Source: JBCBJX01 sp964342855 (GTDB taxonomy: Bacteria; Pseudomonadota; Alphaproteobacteria; Caulobacterales; Parvularculaceae). From it: a stretch of DNA of 64,000 nucleotides. Positions 53,114 through 61,556 of the stretch are shown here, piece after piece. How positions within the stretch are numbered: the first letter of the stretch is position 1; each line of letters starts with the position of its first letter. The notes below the pieces were generated by a model, which was given only the letters and a program-made list of their open reading frames with translations, did no database searches and was not told where the DNA came from. A program made the translations under genes and the position numbers. Location of the stretch: the NCBI GenBank assembly GCA_964342855.1, contig CAYFIB010000015.1:1-64000 (forward strand), in the 5' to 3' direction.

Positions 53114-54559
53114 ATGAACAAAGCCGCCATTGACGCCACCATCGCCCGCGGGAAGCCGCGCCTGCCGTTCGATTTAAGCGCGGTCCACTTCGTCGGCATC
53201 GGCGGCATCGGCATGAGCGGCATAGCCGAGGTGATGCACAATCTCGGCTATGACGTGCGCGGATCGGACATCGCGGACGGGCCCAACGTCCAGCGCCTGC
53301 GCGAAAAAGGCATCGAGGTGTTCATCGGCCACGAGGCGGCGAACATCGAGGGCGCCGACGCGCTGGTCGTCTCCACCGCGGTGAAGGCGTCGAACCCGGA
53401 AGTCGCCGCGGCGCGCGCGAAGCACGTGCCGGTCGTCCGCCGCGCGGACATGCTCGCCGAGCTTATGCGCCTTAAATGGAACGTGTGCGTCGCCGGCACC
53501 CACGGCAAAACGACGACGACCTCCATGGTCGCGGCGCTGATGGATGAGGCGGGGCTCGACCCGACGGTCATCAATGGCGGCGTCATCAACGCTTACGGCA
53601 CCAACGCGCGCATCGGCGAGGGCGACTGGATGGTCGTCGAGGCCGATGAGAGCGACGGGACGTTCATCCGTCTGCCGACGACCATCGGCATCATCACCAA
53701 TATCGACCCCGAGCACCTCGACCACTATGGCGGCTTCACCCAGCTGAAGAACGCCTTCGACCAGTTCGTTGAAAACACGCCGTACTATGGCTTCGGCGTC
53801 GTCTGCCTCGACCATCCGGAAGTGCAGGCGCTCGTCGGGCGGGTCACCGACCGGCGGCTCATCACCTACGGCGTCAATCCGCAGGCGGACGTGCGCGCGG
53901 AGAACGTCGTCTTCGTCGACGGCGAGGCGCGCTTCGACATCATTTTCCGCAAGCGGGGCGGGGAGGAACGCCGCCTTGCGGACGTGCGCCTTTCCATGCC
54001 GGGCCTGCACAATGTGCAGAACGCGCTTTCGGCCGCCATCGTCGCTGCGGAAATGGGCGCGAGCGATGAGGCGATCCGCGAAGGCTTCCGCAAGTTCGCG
54101 GGCGTGAAGCGGCGTTTCACCCGCACGGGCGCGTGGAACGGCGCGACCATCATCGATGATTATGGCCACCACCCGGTGGAGATTTCGGCGGTGCTCCGCG
54201 CTGCGCGCAATGTTGCCTCGGGGCGGATCATCGCCGTCGTCCAACCGCACCGCTACACGCGTTTGCGCGACCTGTTCGACGATTTCTGCGGCTGCCTGAA
54301 CGACGCCGACATCGTTTTTATCGCCGACGTCTACACGGCGGGCGAAGCGCCGATCGAAGGCTATGACCGCGATCATCTGGTCGAAGGGCTCATCGCCCAC
54401 GGCCACCAGGATGCGCGGGCGCTCTCCTCGCTCGATGCTCTGCCGACGGAGATCGCCGCCATCGCGGAGCCCGGCGACTATGTCGTCTGCCTCGGGGCGG
54501 GGGACATCACCAAGCACGCGAACGCGCTGCCAGGTAAGCTTGAGGCCTTGAAATCGTGA
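53114..54559 (+). CDS. murC: UDP-MurNAc:L-alanine ligase
   Basis: 481 residues. Motifs include VHFVGIGGIGMSGIAEVMHNLGYDVRGSDI, VCVAGTHGKTTTTSMVAALMDEAG (ATP site), VVEADESDGTFIRLPTTIGIITNIDPEHLDHYG, PGLHNVQNALSAAIVAAEMG, DDYGHHPVEISAVLRAAR and VVQPHRYTRLRDLFDDFCGCLN. It adds the first L-Ala to UDP-MurNAc. It starts 23 bp after murG, one of the few real gaps in this part of the cluster. Confidence 0.97.
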   Translation: MNKAAIDATIARGKPRLPFDLSAVHFVGIGGIGMSGIAEVMHNLGYDVRGSDIADGPNVQRLREKGIEVFIGHEAANIEGADALVVSTAVKASNPEVAAARAKHVPVVRRADMLAELMRLKWNVCVAGTHGKTTTTSMVAALMDEAGLDPTVINGGVINAYGTNARIGEGDWMVVEADESDGTFIRLPTTIGIITNIDPEHLDHYGGFTQLKNAFDQFVENTPYYGFGVVCLDHPEVQALVGRVTDRRLITYGVNPQADVRAENVVFVDGEARFDIIFRKRGGEERRLADVRLSMPGLHNVQNALSAAIVAAEMGASDEAIREGFRKFAGVKRRFTRTGAWNGATIIDDYGHHPVEISAVLRAARNVASGRIIAVVQPHRYTRLRDLFDDFCGCLNDADIVFIADVYTAGEAPIEGYDRDHLVEGLIAHGHQDARALSSLDALPTEIAAIAEPGDYVVCLGAGDITKHANALPGKLEALKS

Positions 54560-55482
54560 GCCTCGCCGCGCCCGTCCGCGCCGTCGACCTGCCGGAGGTC
54601 CGCGGCGAATACGTCGAGGGCGCGCGGCTCGCGGACCTCACTTGGCTGCGCGTCGGCGGCCCGGCGGACGTCCTCTTCATGCCGGCGGACGCGGACGATC
54701 TCGCGACTTTTCTGAAAGAAACGCCAACGGATGTTCCCGTTACGGCGCTCGGCGTTGGCTCCAACACACTGGTGCGTGATGGCGGGGTGCGCGGCGTCGT
54801 CATCCGCCTCGGCGCGCCGTTCGCGAAGGTTTCCGTCGACGGAATGCGGGTCACGGCGGGCGCCGCGGCGCTGGATGCGACGATCGCCAAACATGCCGGA
54901 CGCGCGGGCGTCGCGGGCCTCGAGTTTTTCCGCGGCGTGCCGGGGACCATCGGCGGCGCCCTGAAAATGAATGCGGGCGCCTACGGCGGCGAGACCAAAG
55001 ACGTTCTCGTCTCCTGCGTCGGCTATGACCGAACGGGCGCGCGCCACGCGTTTTCGAATGCGGAGATGGGCTTCTCCTACCGCAAATCATCGACGCCCGA
55101 CGACATCATCTTCACCGAAGCCCTCTTCGAAGGTCGCCCGGACGAACCGGACGCCATCGCCCAGCGTATGGACGCCATCATGCAATCGCGCGAGGCGAGC
55201 CAGCCGATCCGCGAAAAAACCTCCGGCTCTACCTTCAAGAACCCGGACCCGGCGACCTCCGGCGGGCGCGGCGCGTGGCAGCTCGTGGAGGCGGTCGGCG
55301 GGCGCGGACGCCAGCTCGGGGACGCCCAGTTTTCCGATCTCCATTGCAATTTTCTCATCAATCGCGGCGCAGCGACGGCGTCGGACCTCGAAGCGTTGGT
55401 CGAATCGGTGCGTCTCGATGTTGAGAGGCAGGAGGGCGTCGCCCTCGAATGGGAAGTGAAGCGGATCGGCGAGCGAGTATGA
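54556..55482 (+). CDS. murB: UDP-N-acetylenolpyruvoylglucosamine reductase
   Basis: 308 residues from GTG 54556, overlapping the murC stop. FAD-binding pattern: LTWLRVGGPADVLFMPADADDLATFL, VTALGVGSNTLVRDGGVRGVVIRLG, GVAGLEFFRGVPGTIGGALKMNAGAYGGETKDVLVS, the substrate Ser region EKTSGSTFKNPDP and DLHCNFLINRGAATASDLEALVESVRLDV. It is a type I MurB that reduces enolpyruvyl-UDP-GlcNAc to UDP-MurNAc with NADPH. Overlaps ddl (ATGA). Confidence 0.96.
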   Translation: MSLAAPVRAVDLPEVRGEYVEGARLADLTWLRVGGPADVLFMPADADDLATFLKETPTDVPVTALGVGSNTLVRDGGVRGVVIRLGAPFAKVSVDGMRVTAGAAALDATIAKHAGRAGVAGLEFFRGVPGTIGGALKMNAGAYGGETKDVLVSCVGYDRTGARHAFSNAEMGFSYRKSSTPDDIIFTEALFEGRPDEPDAIAQRMDAIMQSREASQPIREKTSGSTFKNPDPATSGGRGAWQLVEAVGGRGRQLGDAQFSDLHCNFLINRGAATASDLEALVESVRLDVERQEGVALEWEVKRIGERV

Positions 55483-56405
55483 GCGCGGAACGCACCATCG
55501 TCGTCCTGAAAGGCGGCTGGTCGCCGGAGCGGGAGGTCTCTCTCGTTTCAGGCGCGGCGGCGGCGAAGGCGCTGCGCGAACGCGGCGAAACCGTCATCGA
55601 GATCGATGTCGATCGGGAGATCGGTGCGCGCCTTCTGGAGGCCAAGCCGGACGTCGTCTTCAACGCCCTCCACGGGCGCTGGGGCGAAGACGGCTGCGTG
55701 CAGGGGCTCCTTGAGCTGATGGGCGTTCCGTACACCCATTCCGGCGTTCTCGCCTCATCCCTTGCAATGGATAAAGAGCGCGCGAAAGCAGTCTTTCGCG
55801 GCGCGGGTCTGCGCGTTCCGGACGGGCTCATCGTCTCCCGCGATGCCGCCGCCGCCGGTCACGCCATGAAGCCGCCCTATGTGGTGAAGCCGAACGATCA
55901 GGGCTCGTCCGTTGGCGTCTTCATCGTGCGCGAAGGCGACAACCGACCGCCCGAGGCGTTGGCGGCGAGCGACTGGGACCTCGGCGAAAACGTTCTGGTC
56001 GAGACCTTCGTGCCGGGGCGCGAGCTGACGGCTTCGGTGTTGGGCGACAGACCGCTCGCCGTCACCGAAATCATCGCGCATACCGACTTTTATGATTACG
56101 AAGCGAAATACGCCGCCGGCGGCTCCTGCCATAAAGTGCCCGCCGACGTGCCGGGCGAGATCGCGCAAGCCTGTCTCGACATGGCGAAATCCGCGCACGA
56201 CGTGCTCGGCTGCCGCGGTCTCACGCGTTCTGATTTCCGCTGGGATGACGCCAAACCCGGTACGGACGGGCTCTACCTTCTCGAAATCAACACCCAACCG
56301 GGCTTGACGCCGACCTCCCTTTCGCCGGAACAGGCCGAACACGTCGGACTGTCGTTTTCCGATCTGGTCGGATGGATGATCGAGGACGCCTCATGTCCAA
56401 GGTGA
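55479..56405 (+). CDS. ddl: D-alanine:D-alanine ligase
   Basis: 308 residues. ATP-grasp enzyme with VVLKGGWSPEREVSLVSGAAAAKALRE, FNALHGRWGEDGCVQGLLELMGVPYTHSGVLASSLAMDK, YVVKPNDQGSSVGVFIV, VETFVPGRELTASVLGDRPLAVTEI, and YLLEINTQPGLTPTSLSPEQAEHVG. It makes the D-Ala-D-Ala dipeptide for MurF. It overlaps murB (ATGA) and shares 13 bp with ftsQ, so all three are coupled. Confidence 0.96.
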   Translation: MSAERTIVVLKGGWSPEREVSLVSGAAAAKALRERGETVIEIDVDREIGARLLEAKPDVVFNALHGRWGEDGCVQGLLELMGVPYTHSGVLASSLAMDKERAKAVFRGAGLRVPDGLIVSRDAAAAGHAMKPPYVVKPNDQGSSVGVFIVREGDNRPPEALAASDWDLGENVLVETFVPGRELTASVLGDRPLAVTEIIAHTDFYDYEAKYAAGGSCHKVPADVPGEIAQACLDMAKSAHDVLGCRGLTRSDFRWDDAKPGTDGLYLLEINTQPGLTPTSLSPEQAEHVGLSFSDLVGWMIEDASCPR

Positions 56406-57274
56406 AGCCCAAAAGAGCGCGCGCGAAAGCGCCCGCCAAGCCCGCGAAGCGCGGTCGCCGCAAACCGGCGAAACCGCCGCGTCGCGGTCTGGGCGACATT
56501 CTGGCTGATGTCGGCGGGGCGCTGATGCGCCGGGTGCGGCTTGCGGGCGCGTTCGCCGCCGTCCTGGCCGGGATCATCGCGCTCCTTATGCTTCTTTCCG
56601 GCGGCTATCTCGCCGACGCTGCGCGCCGCATCGACGCCGCGAGCCAGGACGCCGCCGTCTCCGCCGGTTTCGCCATCCGCACCATCACCGTGCGCGGGCG
56701 CGAGCATGCGGAAACGGAAGAAATCACCGATGCGCTCGGCGATGTCGTCGGCGGGTCGCTTCTTCACTTCGATCCGTACGCCGCGCGCGAGCGCGTGGAG
56801 CGCCTCGGCTGGGTGAAGGCCGCCGCCGTGCAGCGCCTCTGGCCCGGGCTCATTCATGTCTCCGTGCGCGAACGCGAGCCCGCCGCCATCTGGCAGCTCG
56901 ACCGGCGCTGGCGGCTGATCGACAAGGACGGCGTCGTCATCGCGCCGGTGGAGACCGCCGATTGGCCGGGCCTGCCGCTCATCGTCGGCGGCGGCGCGCC
57001 GGAAGCGGCCTCGCCGCTTCTCCATGCGCTTGAAGAAACGCCGGAGATCCGCGACCGGACGAGCGCGGTCATTCGCGTCGCGCAACGCCGCTGGAATATC
57101 CGGCTCGCTTCCGGCGCTGACATCAAATTGCCCGAAGAGGGGTACGCGAAGGCGCTGAAAGAGATCGAGCGCCTGCACGCCTTACACGGAACGCTCGACC
57201 AGCCGCTTCGCTATATCGACGCGCGCGACCCGGAACGCCTCGCGATCCGCACCGACCCGGGGAACGGTGCTTAA
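56393..57274 (+). CDS. ftsQ: Cell division protein FtsQ
   Basis: 293 residues from ATG 56393. A basic cytoplasmic tail (SKVKPKRARAKAPAKPAKRGRRKPAKPPRRG) is followed by one transmembrane helix (about 53-74), a POTRA domain (IRTITVRGREHAETEEITDALGDVVGGSLLHFDPYAARERVERLGWVKAAAVQRLWPGLIHVSVREREPAAIWQL) and the FtsQ beta domain (LIDKDGVVIAPV, RWNIRLASGADIKLPEEGYAKALKEIERL, YIDARDPERLAIR). It links FtsL/FtsB in the divisome. The strongly basic tail is longer than usual. Confidence 0.93.
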   Translation: MSKVKPKRARAKAPAKPAKRGRRKPAKPPRRGLGDILADVGGALMRRVRLAGAFAAVLAGIIALLMLLSGGYLADAARRIDAASQDAAVSAGFAIRTITVRGREHAETEEITDALGDVVGGSLLHFDPYAARERVERLGWVKAAAVQRLWPGLIHVSVREREPAAIWQLDRRWRLIDKDGVVIAPVETADWPGLPLIVGGGAPEAASPLLHALEETPEIRDRTSAVIRVAQRRWNIRLASGADIKLPEEGYAKALKEIERLHALHGTLDQPLRYIDARDPERLAIRTDPGNGA

Positions 57275-57291
57275 CGCCAAGGAGCCGCTCA

Positions 57292-58521
57292 ATGGCCCGC
57301 CTGCAGAAGAACGCCAACGCCATCGCCGCCGTCGATCTCGGCGCGAGCAAAGCCGCGTGCCTCATCGCCCTCATGGACCCCGCGCGTCCGGACGCGCCGC
57401 CGAAGATCATTGGCGCGGCGTGCCGACCGGTGTCCTCCGCCCGCGCGGGGTTGGCGCTGAGCGAATTCGAAGCCTCCATCCGCGCTGCGGTCGGCGCGGC
57501 GGAGGAGAAGGCGGGCGTCATGGTCCGCAAGGCGCTGCTCGCAATTTCCGGGCGCCGTGTCCGCTCGCGGCGTCTGATCGTTGAAACGGCGCTCGCCGGG
57601 CGCGTCGCGACGCTGGAAGACCTCGCGGCGACGCGGGCGGCGGGCGCCGACGCGGCGGCGCCGGACGATTTTGAGGTTCTGCACGCCCTGCCGATCGCGT
57701 TCTCGGTCGACGGCGACGGCGGCTGGATGGACCCGTGCGGACTATCCGGCGACGTCCTGGAGCTCGACATGCTGGGCGTCTCGGCGCGCGCGAGCGCCGT
57801 GCGCCATCTGGAGACGGCGGTCGAAGCCGCCCACCTCGAGGTCTGCGGCGTCGCCGCCGCGCCCTACGCTTCGGCGCTTGCGACCACCATTTCCGAAGAG
57901 CGCGATCTCGGCTGCCTCGTTCTCGATATGGGCGCGAGCGAGACGGGTTTCGCCGCCTTCGAGCGCGGGCGCCTCGTCGCCTGCGGCGCGGCGCCTCTCG
58001 GCGGGGAGCATGTCACGCGCGACATCGCCCGCGTTTTCGGCGTCGCCTCGGCGGATGCGGAGCGCCTGAAAGTCGTTCACGGATCGTGCATCGCGGACGC
58101 GCGCGATATGGAGACGGCGCGCGCCCGCGCCCTCGGCGGCGGCGGCGAGCTGGAGATCGATCAGGGCGCTTTGCGCGCCGTCATCGCGCCGCGCGTTGAA
58201 GAGACCTTCGAACAGGTCCGCCTGCGCGCCGCCGAAGCGGGCGTCGACGCGCGCGTCATTCGCCACATCGTGCTGACGGGCGGGGCGAGCGCGCTCACCG
58301 GGTCTCGCGAAGTCGCCGAGCGCGTCTTCGGTCGCGGGGCGCGCCTCGGAAAACCGATCTTCGCCGAGGGCGCGCCTGTATCGGCCTCAGGCCCCGCTTA
58401 CGCGGCCGTTTACGGAACGCTACAGGCTGGGCTCGCCGAGGATACGCCGGAGGCGGAGGAGGAGCCGCGGTTTTCCATTCCGGCGCCTTCCTGGGCGCGC
58501 CGACTCATGGCGAGGCTGTAA
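57292..58521 (+). CDS. ftsA: Cell division protein FtsA (actin-like)
   Basis: 409 residues. Actin-fold pieces: AVDLGASKAACLIALM (phosphate 1), the 1C domain (EASIRAAVGAAEEKAGVMVRKALLAISGRRV), GCLVLDMGASETGFAAFERGRLVACGAAPLGGEHVTRDIARVFGV (phosphate 2) and IVLTGGASALTGSREVAERVFG (adenosine). The C-terminal RFSIPAPSWARRLMARL is the membrane-targeting amphipathic helix. It anchors FtsZ to the membrane. It is followed by 92 bp containing CtrA boxes before ftsZ. Confidence 0.96.
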   Translation: MARLQKNANAIAAVDLGASKAACLIALMDPARPDAPPKIIGAACRPVSSARAGLALSEFEASIRAAVGAAEEKAGVMVRKALLAISGRRVRSRRLIVETALAGRVATLEDLAATRAAGADAAAPDDFEVLHALPIAFSVDGDGGWMDPCGLSGDVLELDMLGVSARASAVRHLETAVEAAHLEVCGVAAAPYASALATTISEERDLGCLVLDMGASETGFAAFERGRLVACGAAPLGGEHVTRDIARVFGVASADAERLKVVHGSCIADARDMETARARALGGGGELEIDQGALRAVIAPRVEETFEQVRLRAAEAGVDARVIRHIVLTGGASALTGSREVAERVFGRGARLGKPIFAEGAPVSASGPAYAAVYGTLQAGLAEDTPEAEEEPRFSIPAPSWARRLMARL

Positions 58522-58540
58522 GCGGATGATCGGCGTCGCG

Positions 58541-58555
58541 TTAACCTTCTGTTAA
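58541..58555. promoter_or_regulatory. CtrA binding box upstream of ftsZ
   Basis: TTAACCTTCTGTTAA is an exact TTAA-N7-TTAA site, followed by CC. It lies 58 bp before the ftsZ start. In Caulobacter CtrA represses ftsZ through a site near its promoter. The position suggests the same control. Confidence 0.75.
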
Positions 58556-58572
58556 CCAATGTCACCGATCTT

Positions 58573-58587
58573 TTAACGATCTTCTAA
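58573..58587. promoter_or_regulatory. Second, degenerate CtrA-like box upstream of ftsZ
   Basis: TTAACGATCTTCTAA matches TTAA-N7-TTAA at seven of eight fixed positions and lies 32 bp (three helical turns) downstream of the perfect site, 26 bp before the ftsZ start. Confidence 0.5.
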
Positions 58588-58613
58588 AATTCATTCCGGG
58601 CACGGGGTCATTC

Positions 58614-60128
58614 ATGCCGATCAATCTCAGCGTACCCGAAGAGACCGAGCTGAAGCCTCGGATTACGGTCTTCGGGGTGGGCGGCGCCGGCGGCAACGCC
58701 GTCAACAACATGATCGAATGCGCGCTCGAAGGCGTCGAGTTCGTCGTCGCCAACACCGACGCGCAGGCGGTCGGCCTCTCCAAAGCGGCGCGCAAGATCC
58801 AGCTCGGCACGGGCGTCACGCAGGGCCTCGGCGCCGGCTCCATGCCGGAAATCGGCCGCGCGGCGGCGGAAGAGTCGATCGAAGAGATCGTCGAGCACAT
58901 GGCCGACGCGCACATGCTCTTCATCACCGCCGGCATGGGCGGCGGCACCGGCACCGGCGCCGCGCCCGTCATCGCGCGCGCGGCGAAAGAGCGGGGCGTC
59001 CTGACCGTCGGCGTCGTGACGAAGCCGTTCCACTTCGAAGGCGCCCGCCGCATGCGGATCGCCGAAGCGGGAATTGAAGAGCTTCAGGACTATGTCGACA
59101 CGCTGCTGATCATTCCGAACCAGAACCTCTTCAAGCTCGCGACCGAGAAGACGACCTTCGCCGAGGCTTTCGGCATGGCCGATCAGGTTCTGCACTCGGG
59201 CGTCCGCGGCATCACCGACCTCATGGTCATGCCGGGCCTCATCAATCTCGACTTCGCCGACGTGCGCACGGTCATGTCCGAAATGGGCAAGGCGATGATG
59301 GGCACGGGCGAGGCCGAAAGCGACAAGCGCGCCATCGAAGCCGCCGAACGGGCGATCTCCAACCCACTGCTCGACGAAGTTTCCATGCGCGGCGCGAAGG
59401 GTGTTCTCATCAACATCACAGGCGGCATGGACATGACGCTGTTCGAGGTCGACGAGGCGGCGAACCGCATCCGCCAGGAAGTCGATCCGGACGCGAACAT
59501 CATCGTCGGCTCGACCTTCAACAACAATCTCGAAGGCAAGATGCGCGTCTCCGTCGTGGCGACCGGCATCGACGCCGCCGAAGAAGCGCAAGCGCGCGAA
59601 GCGGTGCGTCCGGAGCAGGCGAGGGCGGACGCCGCACGCTCGCCCGCGGCGGCGCGTCCGTGGCGTGAACCGGCGGCGCCGGTCGCCGAGCCCGCGGTCG
59701 CCGCCGCCGCGTCGAACCCGGTGCAGGAGGCGCGCGAGCGCATCATGCGCACGCTGCTCGAAGACAAGAAGGACGCCGTCATCATCGACGAAGCGGCCGA
59801 AGAAGCGGACGCGGAGTTCGAGGCGGCCGACGGCGAGGAGCCCGAAGTGCTTCGCGCCGAGGGACTTTTCGAGAAGCCTGCGGCGGCGAAACCGAAACAG
59901 AACCCGTTCCGCGCGCCGGAAAAGCCGTCCTTCGTCGAACAGGCGAAGCAGATGCTGAAATCCGCCGCTCCGGCCCGTCCGGGCGCGCGTCCCGAGCCGA
60001 AAGCGCCGACGCCCGCCGTGCGCCGCCCGCCGGCGCAGCCGAAAGTCCGCAAGGACGATCTGTTCGACGATCAGGACGACGATGAGCTGGAGATCCCGGC
60101 CTTCCTGCGTCAGAGCGGCGGCCGGTAA
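58614..60128 (+). CDS. ftsZ: Cell division GTPase FtsZ
   Basis: 504 residues. The GTPase core runs to about residue 320: ITVFGVGGAGGNAVNNMI, VVANTDAQAL-type FVVANTDAQAVGLSK, ITAGMGGGTGTGAAPVIARAAKE (tubulin signature), and the T7 loop NLDFADVRTVMSEMG. A long linker (about 320-485) rich in Ala, Glu, Pro and Arg follows, as in Caulobacter-type FtsZ, and the C-terminal peptide DELEIPAFLRQSG binds FtsA and other partners. It polymerises into the Z ring. Two CtrA-type boxes precede it, and a strong terminator follows. Confidence 0.98.
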   Translation: MPINLSVPEETELKPRITVFGVGGAGGNAVNNMIECALEGVEFVVANTDAQAVGLSKAARKIQLGTGVTQGLGAGSMPEIGRAAAEESIEEIVEHMADAHMLFITAGMGGGTGTGAAPVIARAAKERGVLTVGVVTKPFHFEGARRMRIAEAGIEELQDYVDTLLIIPNQNLFKLATEKTTFAEAFGMADQVLHSGVRGITDLMVMPGLINLDFADVRTVMSEMGKAMMGTGEAESDKRAIEAAERAISNPLLDEVSMRGAKGVLINITGGMDMTLFEVDEAANRIRQEVDPDANIIVGSTFNNNLEGKMRVSVVATGIDAAEEAQAREAVRPEQARADAARSPAAARPWREPAAPVAEPAVAAAASNPVQEARERIMRTLLEDKKDAVIIDEAAEEADAEFEAADGEEPEVLRAEGLFEKPAAAKPKQNPFRAPEKPSFVEQAKQMLKSAAPARPGARPEPKAPTPAVRRPPAQPKVRKDDLFDDQDDDELEIPAFLRQSGGR

Positions 60129-60155
60129 GGCGTTAAGGCCTTCGGAAACGATCAG

Positions 60156-60186
60156 GCCCGCAATTTTGGAAATTGCGGGCTTTTTT
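60156..60186 (+). terminator. Intrinsic terminator of ftsZ / dcw cluster
   Basis: GCCCGCAATTT (60156-60166) pairs perfectly with AAATTGCGGGC (60170-60180) across a TGG loop, followed by six Ts. It separates dcw from lpxC, which has its own AT-rich promoter region after it. Confidence 0.95.
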
Positions 60187-60352
60187 GATGCCCGCGTGAC
60201 ACGAAAACCCTCTCCAAGCTCTTCAAATTTTTACGTTATTTTCAATTTTTGCAGGTGCGAGAAACACGCCGAAACAAACCTTTATTTGAGTGAAGGGCGT
60301 GTCCTACGTAGCCATTAACCCCAGTCGATCATGATGTGCGGCATGACGCTGC

Positions 60353-61387
60353 ATGAAGGGGCGTTCAGTGTACGATTTTGGCGATGACACCGCGGGCGTG
60401 ATGGTTTCTGCGGATGAGACGGTTTCGGTCTCCGGGACCCGCTCCAGCGCCAGCTTGACTGACCGCCAGACGACCATCGCGATCTCACAGGTTCTGGACG
60501 GCGTCGGCCTCCACACCGGCGCGCCCGTGCGCCTCGTTTTCCGCGCCGCGCCCGCCGGCGCCGGGATCGTCTTCCGGCGCGTTGATCTCGTCTCCAATGA
60601 GAAAGACGCGGACCGCCTGCGCAAGGTGACCGTGCACGCGACCGCCAACCATGTCGGCGCGACGCAGCTCGGCACGACCATCGAGAACAAGTTCGGCGCC
60701 TCGGTCGCCACCATCGAGCACGTGATGGCCGCCATCGCCGGTCTTGGTCTCGACAACCTGCTGATCGAAATCGACGGACCGGAAGTGCCGATCATGGACG
60801 GCAGCGCCGCGCCGTTCCTTGAAGTTCTTCGCGCCGCGGGCCGCGCCGAGCTGGACGCGCCAGCGCCGCGCCCGCGCCTGACGCGCGCGATCGAGATCGT
60901 CGACGGCGACAAGGTAATGCGAGCGGAACCCGCTGACGCCTTTGAAGTGGAAACCACGATTGATTTCGCCGACCCGGCCATCGGCCGCCAGTCGGTCGCG
61001 CTGACCCTGACGCCGGAAACCTTCGCGGGCGACGTCGCGGATGCGCGCACGTTCTGCATGAAGAGCGATATCGACATGATGCGCGCGGCGGGCCTCGCGC
61101 GCGGCGGCTCCCTCGACAACGCCATCGTCGTCGACGCGGGCGCGATCGTGAACGAAGAAGGGCTGCGCATGGCGGATGAGTTCGCGATGCACAAAGCGCT
61201 CGATCTGATCGGCGACCTGCGCCTGATCGGCGCCATGCCGGCGATGCGCGTCATCGCCGAACGCCCGGGCCACGCCCTGAATACCCGCTTCGCGCGTCTT
61301 CTCCTCGAAACCCCCGGCGCTCTCGACTGGGGCGTCGCCGAGGACGAAACGGCGCAAGCCGACACGCCGGCCCGCGCCGCCGTCTGA
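60353..61387 (+). CDS. lpxC: UDP-3-O-acyl-N-acetylglucosamine deacetylase
   Basis: 344 residues. The family core starts at about residue 41 with TTIAISQVLDGVGLHTGAPVRL, then LGTTIENKFGASVATIEHVMAAIAGLGLDNLLIEIDGPEVPIMDGSAAPFLE (zinc His and catalytic residues), ARTFCMKSDIDMMRAAGLARGGSLDNAIVVD, and FAMHKALDLIGDLRLIGAMP (zinc ligands His and Asp). It is the committed, zinc-dependent step of lipid A synthesis. The first 40 residues (GRSVYDFGDDTAGV, DETVSVSGTRSSASLTD) form an unusual polar extension. An AT-rich promoter region precedes it. Confidence 0.95.
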   Translation: MKGRSVYDFGDDTAGVMVSADETVSVSGTRSSASLTDRQTTIAISQVLDGVGLHTGAPVRLVFRAAPAGAGIVFRRVDLVSNEKDADRLRKVTVHATANHVGATQLGTTIENKFGASVATIEHVMAAIAGLGLDNLLIEIDGPEVPIMDGSAAPFLEVLRAAGRAELDAPAPRPRLTRAIEIVDGDKVMRAEPADAFEVETTIDFADPAIGRQSVALTLTPETFAGDVADARTFCMKSDIDMMRAAGLARGGSLDNAIVVDAGAIVNEEGLRMADEFAMHKALDLIGDLRLIGAMPAMRVIAERPGHALNTRFARLLLETPGALDWGVAEDETAQADTPARAAV

Positions 61388-61556
61388 ACCGTCGTGTAGG
61401 CTTCGCCCGTCGGGGCGCGCGCCAACCTTTCCGAACCTTATATGTGTCCTGAATTGACGCGCCTCGGCTCCGTGCGGCATAGCTGATGCTCGCAACTAGC
61501 GCGCTTTATGGCGCGCCTCCTGCAATGACGGGGGCGACAGACGGAATGGGTCGCGC

